DNA of 64,000 nt. Origin: Bursaphelenchus xylophilus (Eukaryota; Nematoda; Chromadorea; Rhabditida; Aphelenchoididae). The stretch spans positions 4,588,001 to 4,652,000 of the forward strand of contig CAJFCV020000006.1 in the NCBI GenBank assembly GCA_904066235.2. Direction: 5' to 3'. Below the pieces are notes generated by a model. That model was not told where the DNA came from. It worked only from the letters and a program-made list of their open reading frames with translations, and ran no database searches. Shown here in pieces: positions 1-10,521 of this stretch; positions within the stretch are counted from its first letter, which is position 1, and the number at the start of each line of letters is the position of its first letter. The position numbers and the translations under genes were made by a program.

Positions 1-481
1 GTCAAAAAAGAGGAAGAAGAAGATCAACCAAGGCCGGAATGCACCTTTTATGATCCACTGGCGGAAGAAGAAGCTGAGAAGCCAAAGAAATCAGCGTATG
101 GACTCGGGAAATGGACTCCAGTGGTAAAGCAGCCCGAAATCCCAAAGAATTTTGAGCTAGAACAACAAGTTCAGTAAGTGGAATTTTGAAAAAAAGTTAA
201 ACGTAGAGTATTTATACTTTAAATGGTAGTTTTAAAATACGTTGAGCTCGCATAGGTGTAAAAAATAAATTTTACCAAATAATTTCAGACCAGTATACGA
301 TGATCTACCGGACACTACGACCAAACCAGATCTCGATTTTGAGATCGAAGAAGACCCATCGGAAACCCAGTTCGGAGAAAAAGTCCTCAAAGTCAAGTCC
401 AGCAAGAAAGATAAACCCATTGTTTTCCAAAAACGAAAAGCCAGAAATCAGAATCAGCGGAGGACCGGAGGCGATTTTTAA
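1..481 (+). CDS. WBP4: WBP4/FBP21-like spliceosomal protein, C-terminal part (5' end outside window)
   Basis: Two exons are visible, 1-173 and 289-481 (TAA), joined in phase 2 through a GTAAGT donor and a TTTCAG acceptor; the window edge cuts the 5' part. The readable 121 residues are acidic and lysine-rich, then carry a YGLGKW segment, a FGEKV segment and a basic end with IVFQKRKARNQNQRR followed by GGDF. Human WBP4 (FBP21) ends the same way, with YGEW, FKEKTV and FKKRR..NLRQRGDD in that order. WBP4 is a WW-domain protein of the spliceosomal B complex; its zinc finger and WW domains would lie upstream of base 1. The family assignment rests only on this tail. It could be another basic nuclear protein. 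Confidence 0.6.
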
Positions 482-1200
482 AACTGTTGTTGTTTATTAT
501 GGAATTTGGATGTTGAGACAGTAAAAAACCTTGAATTTGTAAAGTAATTTACAAAGAAAGTGTCAGTTTTTAAAATATAAACTTTGCGACTTTTAACAGG
601 GCTTCATGGTAAAATACGACCTTGTCAGCATACTTTCTCTCACAATTCTAATCCAAAACTGGATGCTCGTTATCAGTCCACTCCGAAGAATGGACTCCCA
701 AAAATTGTTAGAACTCATAAGCGAGCCCATGCACGGAAATCTTTAGTAAAAGGCGAAAGATTTGTCCGTTTGAGGATGCATGGACCCCAGAGATGTCTAA
801 CTTTTCTTTTTCCAACCTCGCGTAAAAATGTTTACTCGCCCGAAATTTGGGGAGGAAAAAGGAAGAGAGAGCGAGAAAACGTGCACTCTCACAGGTTATT
901 TTTCTCTCGCTCGTTTCTTTACTTCTCAAATTCTCTTCGGGGTCGGACGCACAAACGAAGGGAGAGGGACAAACAAAAAAGCGCCTGCTTTTTAGGAACA
1001 AGCTTGAAAAAAGGGTATTTTATGGATTTCCAGGGATTTTTTTTGTAAAATACGTTCTTCAGATGTTGACGAATATTTTTACGACAATATTGTTTATTAT
1101 GAACAGAAATTTAAAAATAAAAAAAGAAAATTTTCCATCTTTTAATCATTAAAAGCACAATTATACCCGTAAATATGCAACATTATAAAAAATATGAAAT
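482..1200. other. Intergenic, no gene seen
   Basis: This spacer lies between two convergent genes, so both 3' UTRs should end here. A 154-codon open frame (584-1048, +) crosses a purine-rich stretch, but its product is low-complexity basic sequence and the opposite strand is open as well, so I do not call it. Two copies of the dispersed decamer GTAAAATACG lie at 609-618 and 1045-1054. Confidence 0.5.
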
Positions 1201-4200
1201 TCAGACATCGTTGTAGCACTTTAAATTATCCGGATGGTTATAATGCAGCGAGTCGATGCGGGTTTCCCAAGTTATAAGCGGATTGTAACCATAGAATTTC
1301 CGAAGGAATTGGAGGCATTCAATTCGATCAGTCAGATGTTTGGATCGGAGGGAAAGTTTGGACGACTTTTCAAAGCGACCACTGAAAAATTCATGATTTG
1401 TTAGGGTTAGGATTTCCCTGGTTTAGTTTTTCTTGACCCTGAACTTTTATTCTCACCTGCTTTTCAATAGATTTGTTGTTTTGATGACTCCTTTCCGCGA
1501 CAAATGCTGTATCAGGAAATTCATCGCCAAGTCCTCGCAATTTTTCTTCGAATCGACCATTTCTCTGACCTCTGCGTATTTTTCATCCCAATAGGCGGTC
1601 AAATAACTTCGATGAAAGAAGGCGCCACTCGTCAAGATTATATTGTACATGCATTCATTTTCGGTCAAATATTTGACTGATTTTTGCTGTTGATTAAATA
1701 TGGCGAGACGAGAATTCGGACCAACCAGCGTTTCTCTGTTGGATTGCCATGCCCTGGAATTAAACTTGGGTTAGAGAAAAAAAGTAAGAGATTGAGAAAA
1801 ATAGCAAAAATAAGGCCAAAAACAGCGAAACCTTTATCGTTAATAAAAATATGGGCTGTTGAGTTTTGTGACGTATAAAACGACCACTTACCGATAAGAG
1901 AATTCTATGATCTCATTATCCACTTCAAAGTCATCATCCATACTAAAAACAGCCTCAGTTTCAATCAAATCCAACGCTCGAAACCTCTCATTCAACGAGT
2001 TTTCCTTGGCTTGAACAAAGTGAACTGGCACATGAATTTGCGGCCATTTACTGCCTTCTGACGGCTCTCGAGCAGGATCACACCAGACCACAATGACTGA
2101 CTTAAGGTACTTCAAACCATTTAGGTTTCGAAGGACGACAAAAAGTTGTTCATCTCGATTGAAAGCGTTGAGGATGATGGTAAATTGCTCGGTCGTAGTA
2201 GAAGATGAAGAAAATGACCAAACGGGTTCATAGAGAGTGTCAAATTTTGAGAGCTTATCGACATAAGTGGGGTTGGTATTGAAGGCAAAGTGATAATTCT
2301 AAAAGAAGAAAAAATAAAAAAAAAAAAATACAGTAACCCGGGCTGGAAAATTAGTCCAATCAAGGCAGAAGCCACGGAGATTTAAAATATGGATCGAGAA
2401 AGGTTGAGTTTCCAAGTTGTGTAACCAAAAATACTCAAAATGTCGAAAGCGATGACTAAAACTAGATTTGATTTTTTTAAATAATGTTTAGGCCCTAATT
2501 TAAAAGGCTAATACCTTGTATTAGATGCTATAAAAAATCGCTTACCAAAACGCTGCTCAATTGTCTATCATCATTCACTCTTTCCTTAACGATATAATTC
2601 TTTGGGACGTTGGTAAAAAATTCCTTCGCAACTTCGTGGCTTTCTATCGATGCTGGAATTTGCATCCGATATCGGACTGCTGACAAGACAGCTCTGACAA
2701 GAACTAAAGAAATTATTATATACATAGTACTGCGTTAAGTCTATCTTACCATGACTATCAGCCAAGTGATTTTCGAAGACGAATCTCCCATTCCTTTGCA
2801 AATTCTTGATCATTTCTGGCTTTAAATCGCGAAGAAATTCAAATAAAAGGTAGACTCGATTAGGATGAAGTCTGAGGAGAATTCTTGACCAGTCAATCAT
2901 ATCAGATAGAGGGAGATTACGGTAGTTTTCAGCGATTATTACTGGGATGGAGCCCACTTTGAGGGATAAGTAGAGAGATTTCAGGAAGTTGTAGGGTTCT
3001 GAGTAGGTGATCAGAGTGAATTTAGCTGAAATTTTTTTGATGATTAATGAATATTTTTGAAACTTAGACGTATTTTACCCCTCCTTACCTGGCTTTGCAT
3101 CAATATCGTCCGGATCATGAGTAAGCGAGCATTTTATATTATGATAGGTAGAATTTGTTGTGCATTTTTCAATTATCGGTTTGTAAATAGTTTTATTACG
3201 ATCGGCATTGGGGATATGAAATTGTAGGAAGTACTAAAAAAAATTTTTTTATATTTAAAAAATTATTTGATGGACTTACATTAGGATTAAAGTAGTCGAG
3301 ATCGGGTAGATGAGATGAGTTAAATATGGCTGGAATGTCGAGGAAAACGCCGTTAGGACCTCTAAAACGATTTGCGCGTTTTACTTTTTCTTGAGTAAAT
3401 ATACTTTTACGTTTTTATGAATAGATCTGAAAAGGCATAAAATTTGACGTTTTTGTCCATAACTCGGCGATTTATGGCTAAATACGTGAAATTTTTAATT
3501 TTTAGGATCTGCTGTTGTATATTGAACGTAACCAGGCAATAAAACTTACAATGTATGCTGGCTAAACACCATAAAATTCGATGGGAAATGATTGCCCGGC
3601 TCTCGCACAAAGAGGACCATCTTATCCTCGGGCGCGACTCGGGACGGCGCGGACCGAAACTGGTCGAGATTGTCGATTGCGGCACTGCGAACACAGGCAT
3701 CGAGCGCCCGCTCGGTGCGGTATCGCGAATTGTGCAGGCCCTGTTGGATGGCTCGCGTCCAGGTGGAGGAGTTCGGTGGGGGCGGGAACATGAACACGTC
3801 GAATTGAGCACATTTTCTGAAACAATATCGAATATAACTTCTTCAGTGTGTCGACAATACCACATGCGCTTAAATAAACCGCAATCCCAACCAAGAGACA
3901 GGTCTTAAAAAATCTTCTGTCTTAAATATTACTTTATATACCCGTCTGATATGGCGATTATAAGTGCCCTAATACAGACGCTTTGAAAAGTCGGAAATTT
4001 GGTGATGATCACGTATGGGATTTAAGCAGCTTACAGTTTAAAAAAAAACTGAATAAGTTGGGGATCAGCCGCCACACATACACCTTATCATAGGTTGGGG
4101 GGTCAGGATGACAAAGTACAAAAATTAAGCGTGATGGAAGAGTAGTACAGAAAACTAGGTATGTCTAAAAGCGTAATGAGGCTACAGCGACAACAATTTG

Positions 4201-5288
4201 ATGATCAATGCACTCTGAGTACAAGGAAGTAACGGGTTCTGGCTTAAAAAAAGGAATCCTTGACGTCTCAAAAGGGATACAAAAAAATGGTAAAATAAGA
4301 CGTCTATTCAAAAAATTCTTACAACTATTGCAACATGTTGTAAAAAAAGGTTATTTTATGTAGCTTAGGTTTACTTACCCTTGAAATTTGTTAAGTCCAA
4401 CGCTTTCGCTAGCCTTTTTATTCGATTCAACTTGAGCTCGGTCCAATGAAAAGGCCGCAAAGATGTCTTCACGTTCTGGGAACCCTATAAACACTTTTTT
4501 TTATTCTTTTATGCATTTTCAGATAAAAACCTAATAAAGCATCACTAGTTACCTCTGAGACGAGCCTTAATTTATCACAAAATAACACTTTTCATAACAA
4601 AATTCGCCTTTTAAAATTATAAACCACGCCCGTTCGAAAAACGTTCGTCGCCTAAAAACCTGTCCATCGATGACGTCGCAGGTGGCGACGTCACTGATGG
4701 ATTCGGTTTTGGATAAAATCAGATGAATTCGAGTAAAAATATGCAGTTCAAAATCTTGAGGAGGTTTTTTTTATATCATCATGGGTTTGAATAAAAGAAG
4801 AATAATGAGATGGAAAATGAGTCATGAGAAAAGTTATACCGAGGGAAGGAATTTAGAATTTAGCGGAGTGTCAAGGTCAAAGTGTTTTAGGGCCAGTTTA
4901 GGGTAGTTGGAATTCGAAATGAAAGCTGTAAAATCAAATTTTTCGAAAACAAAGTTAGGAAAAAGGAAAGTTCTTTCAAATTTTGATGAAACGTGGCGCA
5001 AATGAAGACAAATTATAAAAAATGCAAGGTTCCTTAACCTGCTAGTTAAACAAAAAATTTTTGACTTTTATTTATATTAAAATTGCCACCGTACTTTTTT
5101 TGCCACTTACTCTTCTTTTTGTCCTCTTGGATTTTGACCCGTTTGGCCAGCCGGATCAGCTCCTGCTTGGCCCCGTTCTCCGCTTTATCGTAATCTACTA
5201 GCCACAAATGCCAATTGTTGTAGACAAGTAGGGAGTAAACAGCCAGGATCAGGATGATCAGGCCTAGAAATGGGGTCTGAACACGCAT
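1201..5288 (-). CDS. rib-2: EXTL3/RIB-2-like exostosin glycosyltransferase (GT47 + GT64)
   Basis: Exons on the minus strand: 5111-5288, 4379-4484, 3880-3903, 3550-3816, 3280-3361, 3089-3233, 2750-3025, 2546-2703, 2338-2433, 1892-2298, 1457-1753 and 1201-1381. All phases agree and give 738 codons plus stop. Residues 7-27 form a signal anchor, as in type II Golgi/ER enzymes. A GT47-like exostosin region follows (about 100-360, with GSIPVIIAENY). The junction RYRMQIPAS is typical of EXTL3 rather than EXT1 or EXT2. The GT64 domain runs from about 465 to the end and has NSLNERF, the metal-binding DDD at 565-567, LTSGAFFH and NCEDLAMNF. EXTL3/RIB-2 adds alpha-GlcNAc to the linker tetrasaccharide that starts heparan sulfate chains. 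The start is supported by an acceptor-like TTTTAG nine bases upstream of the ATG. The core from 3816 to 1201 is firm; the first three exons are less so, because exon 4379-4484 is also open in a second frame. Confidence 0.85.
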
Positions 5289-7681
5289 TCAGCACACCTA
5301 AAATCAGTCCGCTTTGGGGCGGGGTTTATGGAAATTGCGACGCGTTTTGCGTTGATAACCTCGTCTAAAGGCCAAAGTAATAACTGGTAGGTTAGAGAGT
5401 TCAGAGAAAGAGATGGTTGTTCATGAAGACGTTGAGAATGGGGTTCACGTGAAATTGGAACGTTTTTAGAAGCAATTTTGATAGCCGCCGGCTATTTTTG
5501 GAGATTGTTTGTTTTCTCGGCAGATCAATGCTGATTGCTGATTTGCAGTCGGGTACTATGAGCTCTAAAGTAAAGAGAACGCACTGAAAAGAGAGCAGAC
5601 ATCATCTTTTTACACTATAGAGGACACTTTTGCACTCTTGCAAAAACTTATCAAAAATAAGAACCACAGATTTTTTGAAAAACTTATTGATAAAAATTAA
5701 ACTAAATTTAGCCAACAGCACACATGTTTCTACTTCAGTTTGAAAACGAAACTCGAAATTGAAGGCTTGCCCGGCGTTGATCAAGATTACCTCAATTTCT
5801 TTGTGAAGTACATTGATGCGTTGCAAATCAAGGCTTGAGGATGCGCTTTCAAGGTCAGCAACGTCTTTTATACGTCAATGCTGGATAATGTTTGTTGAGA
5901 ATGACCAAAGGCTAAGCTTTGCATGTAAGGACCCAAACCTTTAGACTCCGGGTAACGTGCTTAATTGTGATTTCATTTTCTCTGGCAACTTAATCCTTGA
6001 TCTGGGTTTCAACCTGATGTGATTGTGTAGTTTCTGTGGCAATATCTTCTTTTACCTGCGGCTCTTTTTCATAATCTACGATTAGGCCACTCTGATTTGG
6101 GTGGAGCTACAGTTTCTAACGCCATGGCGTTAACTGATATTTAAGTGGCAGCCGTAATCACTTTTGTCCATTTTTGCAGGTTGAAACTTTGAAGTAGTTG
6201 TATGGCTTGTCATATTTTTGCAACTGCTACATAAGTAACAACTTTGTATTTTAAATCGAAATTTTAGCACAGTATCCAAGTGTTTTGAACTTTTGGTTAT
6301 TTGGCGATAACGCAATTAAGGCTTACTTAAAAATTACTGTCCTACACTCAAGAAACAATTGCATCACACCATTGATTAAAGCAAATGCATTCTCCCCTGG
6401 CGCCTTCAGATTGACAGTCTTCAGCACGTGATCCCTCCACATGAGAACCTCCCAAACATGCTCAGCTGGAATGTCTTACCATTCTGGAATAGTCTTTCGA
6501 TTCGCCCAAGGCTTATCTAACTGTTGGAGGCGTGAGAGTTTGATCAAAAGACTGCTTTTTATCTAACGTTTGCAAATTTTATGGAAGAATTTATTTGTTT
6601 ACGATATATAATTCGACTGTGGCAGAAGGAACGTATCTTGTTTCTATGGCATAGATGACCTCTTGGGTAGATTTTTGATTAGAGGAAACCCTCGGGAAAA
6701 TTTCATGTCGATTTAAGTGAAATGTGTATCGATACGGTATGATCAGTGGATGCTAGAATGTCAGCTTTGAACCCACATTTTCGGCCGACCTCTAAATCAA
6801 TTCCATGATGCTGAGCGGGCTGAATGGTAGTGCAATTTTTCTATTTTTTACTGTTTTTATTTTTCACGATTTAAAACTTGACCTCAGCCCACAAACGCCT
6901 GACACTTGGTCAGCACTTCATCATCTACCGTCTCTAATCAGCGTCTTGTCGTTTCGAAAAAAATCCAATTAAAATTTGTCTGGAAAAATTTTGTATACAA
7001 AAGGAAGATTGTCTTGTGCTTTTGCCGTCTGGGATCATCATATTACATAACAATTTATTAGAAACTAAATTTACATTAATTTTTGTACAGATAAAAATAT
7101 ACTCGTATGTGCAGGTACGGTAGGAAAAGGGAAGGAGATTCACGTGAAATCCGAGGGAGTTCTGATAGACCGAAGAGAAAAACATGTGATATTTTGAGGG
7201 AATTGGATAATTAAATGTGAAATTTAAAACAAAATACGAAACTAAAGACATATATTGTAAAATACAACCCCTCGAAAAACCCACTTTGATTCATTGAATT
7301 TTTGGAGTCTTCAAATTTCAGCGAAAAAATCAAAGAACTTTGACGCAAAGAATCAAAGAATGAAGGCTTATCTCGGCAGTAAACCGAGGAAAACATGTGT
7401 TGAGAAATGTGGTAACCATTGTATGTAGATGATAAAACTCAAAGTATGGGAATATATGAAACGAAAATGCACTAAAACATGGGATGACCACGTGAAATTT
7501 TGCAACAAAAAAGTAATTTTAAAATATAAACTTTCCACAGCGACCGTATTTTACACTGAATAATGCATACAATAATCGGAAGAAAAGACAAAAATTATCA
7601 CAAAATAGACGATATTTTATAGACATTTTAGGGGTGTCTTAAAGCGTAATTTTGGCCTCTAAAGTTACACCAAAATGTCCT
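5289..7681. other. Intergenic region with decayed coding traces
   Basis: This lies upstream of the EXTL3-like gene and downstream of the TSP1/CUB gene. Apart from the broken minus-strand coding traces listed separately (5602-6535), I see only short open frames without recognisable products. A 116-codon minus-strand frame (6934-7284) has no family features and reads like translated AT-rich DNA. A GTAAAATACG copy sits at 7545-7554 on the minus strand. Confidence 0.45.
5602..6535 (-). pseudogene. Decayed protein-coding fragments, origin uncertain
   Basis: Three minus-strand stretches read like protein but are broken by stops and frame changes. From about 6535 to 6330, DKPWANRKTIPEW is followed by a TAA, then DIPAEHVWEVLMWRDHV and NAFALINGVMQLFLECRT. 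From about 6130 to 5900, MALETVAPPKSEWPN runs into a frame change and then an acidic stretch with VDYEKEPQVKEDIATETT. From 5850 to 5680, KDVADLESASSSLDLQR continues into a hydrophobic tail. No splice pair repairs the breaks. The P-x-W..DIP...W.VLMWRDHV pattern vaguely recalls the FAT region of TRRAP/Tra1 (..WRQHHY), but I would not assign it on this. The pieces may not all come from one gene. Confidence 0.35.
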
Positions 7682-10521
7682 CTACTCGCCCAAGCTGACC
7701 CCATTTCCAACTCCATTGATCCCATTAATTGGTGGACTGTCCAGCCATCCACTAGTCTCCTTATGAACAATATCATCGATGTCGATCTCCGGAAGCGCCG
7801 GTTTAATGAAACTCCCCGGCATCGGCGGATCATAATAATCATATTCCAAATCGACCGACGCGATCGAAGCATTCGGCATTGGAGTTTCTCTGGCCGATCG
7901 TTGAGTTCGCGGAGTTGTTTGCAACGAACGTTGAACACCAATTGAGCGATGAGCGACGACCACTTGAGTGCCGCCGTTGAGTTGACGGTCTGGTGGAAGA
8001 GGGGGCTTCCCGGTCGGGGGATTGGAGGAGACGTGTGTGGAGTCGGTGCCGCCTGAGCGAATCATATCAGAATCCGCGCTGAAAATATAAATAGATTACT
8101 GAACGGATTAGCCAATGTTTCCAACAGAATTTGCATTGCTTTAGCTCAAAAATTGCAAAAAATGTCAAATTTGTAGTAATCTTTGAGTTCAAGGTTTTTA
8201 TGGCTATCGTAAACAAAAAAGTGTTCGTATTTTTTTCTAAACTCTTGCGATAAGCTTCTCTTTTTCCAGTCTCAGCTGTCAATCTACAGTTTTCATTTTA
8301 CAGCCCGCTTTCTAAACCTCAAACCAATAAAAATGCACTTACTGATATGACCCAAGAAGTGCTGACTTGCTCTTCTTTTTCTTTTTGTATTTGGTCACGA
8401 ACGAGCAAATTAGTGGTGGTACCACCACGAAAGTAGCGATTGCTGTTAGACAAACAAGCAACGACATTACCGTAACAAACGCATGGCATTGTCGAGTCTG
8501 GCAGTTGACAAAGCGATTGCCCAAAAACGCCGAATATTCCATTCCATTGGGCGTGATTGAGGGCTCTAAAATACGGAAAAAATATATGGTTTTTTTGTAA
8601 GATATTAGTGTAAAATACGTTGAAGATATCAATGAATAATATTACCTGGAATAATTTGGTAATCAATGAAAGCTCCGGTCATTTTGTCCGCCGATTGACC
8701 CGTTGCTGTTAACACAATATTTACATCGTTTTGAAGGCTTAATGTGATGGCAGTTGGGAGTGGTTGGGCATCACCGTTGAGCCAGAAAGACTCCTGAAAA
8801 TTAACATTGGCATATTTAAAAATTAGAGATATTTTTGCTTAATTTAGCCTTTACCAAGGCATTTGACAATGAAAAGAATATTCAAAAAAAAATCGCTTGC
8901 CTCTCCCTCCTTTCCAAACACCCGAATTGCCTGATCCTCGGCCAATTGATCCACAAAAACCAACTTCAATTTGGCCAAATACCTCGCCGGCACCACCCAA
9001 TGCAGCGTCTGATTCAAACAGAATCTGGAAGCCCTCGCAAACAGACTTCCACTCATCTCCGTCAACACACAACCACACTCACAGTGATTCATGGTGGAGT
9101 TTGGGGGCGCTCGGACTTCCATTGGACATTTGTGTTCGTTACATTGTTGGGTCTCAATCAACTTGCCCGGACAGGGCTTTCCCCTCAGGGGTTTTGGGTT
9201 GTTACATTCGCGGCGTCGTTTTCGCCGGCCCTTTCCACAAGAGCGACTACAAGATGACCATTCGGCCCACTGCGACCAAGCACCGTCGATTCGTTGGACT
9301 GAAGAGATTAGGGGGTAAAATACGAGGAAACTCCTTGTTTTTAGAATATAATAAACATAGAATTTGATACCCTATATAATAAAATTTCAGCTTTTTCCAA
9401 AAAAAATTACACTTTCATACTTCCACTATATTTTTCCATTATCTTTTTTATGCAATGCATAATCACATTACTCCCAACAATCTCGTATGTCCATCTTGAC
9501 TAGCCTAATATTGGCCTCCGTATCTGCCCGCGAACGGCATTTGTTTTATAATTGCCGTCGAAATTAAAATTTTTTCGTATTCCCGAGGGAAATGAGCCGC
9601 GAATTTTACGGCTCAAAAGAATTGTCGGGAAGAATCAACATGGCAGGTCGAAGATAAAAAAGGGTATTTTGGGATGGAAATCCACTAAAATAGAAGGCTA
9701 TCAACTTGACTAGAACGAGGCGATTTTCTTATTTTTATTTATTTTTGGATAGCATACTCTCAAATTCCATACCTGGCTCCGTATTGACGCATTTCCGATC
9801 CCACAAATCCAGCTGCTGATTGAACGAATGCAGCGAAACCAGCTCAAAGCAGAATTTCTCATGGATGATGTCGAATTGGCCGCACGAGATCCCGAAACTT
9901 CTTGGTGGCTCGGTCAACGCTTTGAATTCGCCCATATAAAGCTCAGCGCCGGCGGAATCAACCGCCGACACTCGGACCCGAAATTCGTCGGATTTGGAGG
10001 CCAATGAGCAGTTGGGGAGGGTCCAAGACAAGTCATAATCTCGATCACAATTCGGAAAAATGGAATCTTCCCTGAGGGCAAGACGTGGGCGGATGTATGC
10101 AGATGGCTTTAGTAACCGTAATGAAGGGGAGATTATTGAGGTGGTCGAGTTCTCTTCGTTTGCCTGCAAAAATTTTTGTTAATTTTTGCCAAAGTTGCGT
10201 CAAGTTAAAAATAAATATCAAAGCCAAAAAAAAAGAACTGACTTTGATTCTGTAAATTCCCGTGGCCGTGACCCATTCACAACCAAACTCGAATTCATTT
10301 CCGATATGTTCGCTTTTCGTGAGAATCCTCCGCCATTCGCTCTCCTCCTTCCCGGGCAGCACATCTACCGGTCGAATCTCCAAATGGAAATAATACAATC
10401 TTCCCCTTTCCAGACCAATCGGACGAACTCTGATCGGTTCGAACAAACGGGGAGTGTCCACAAACTCAATGTCTTGGCCAGAGGCCGAGTAGAGCAGAAA
10501 GAAGAGGAGGATGGCATTCAT
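7682..10521 (-). CDS. Single-pass membrane protein with TSP1 and CUB-like domains
   Basis: Exons: 10243-10521, 9773-10163, 8901-9298, 8646-8793, 8343-8565 and 7682-8078, giving 611 residues. A signal peptide (1-16, MNAILLFFLLYSASGQ) precedes an N-terminal ectodomain of about 207 residues that I do not recognise. A thrombospondin type 1 repeat follows (about 225-275), with WSQWAEWSSCSRSCGKG, RRKRR and CNEHKC. Next is a CUB-like domain ending in GAFIDYQIIP, then a transmembrane helix (about 432-455) with a KYKKKKK stop-transfer. The cytoplasmic tail of about 155 residues is proline- and serine-rich. The domain order implies a cell-surface receptor or adhesion protein. Exon 2 has two phase-1 donors (after 9773 or 9762). 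The exon 3 donor that keeps the frame is GAG|GCAAGC, a GC-AG intron; the nearby GT donor at about 8857 would break the frame. Exon boundaries are inferred. Confidence 0.75.

Noticed and set aside
584..1048. 154-codon plus-strand frame after the WBP4-like gene
   Set aside because: Low-complexity basic translation of a purine/pyrimidine-biased stretch, with the reverse strand also open and no splice partners or family features.
3555..3908. Plus-strand frames of 70-117 codons opposite the EXTL3-like exon
   Set aside because: They are antisense shadows of a real minus-strand exon with higher GC content.
6934..7284. 116-codon minus-strand frame
   Set aside because: Phe/Tyr/Ser/Asn-rich AT-type translation, no signal of selection, and overlapped by another open frame.
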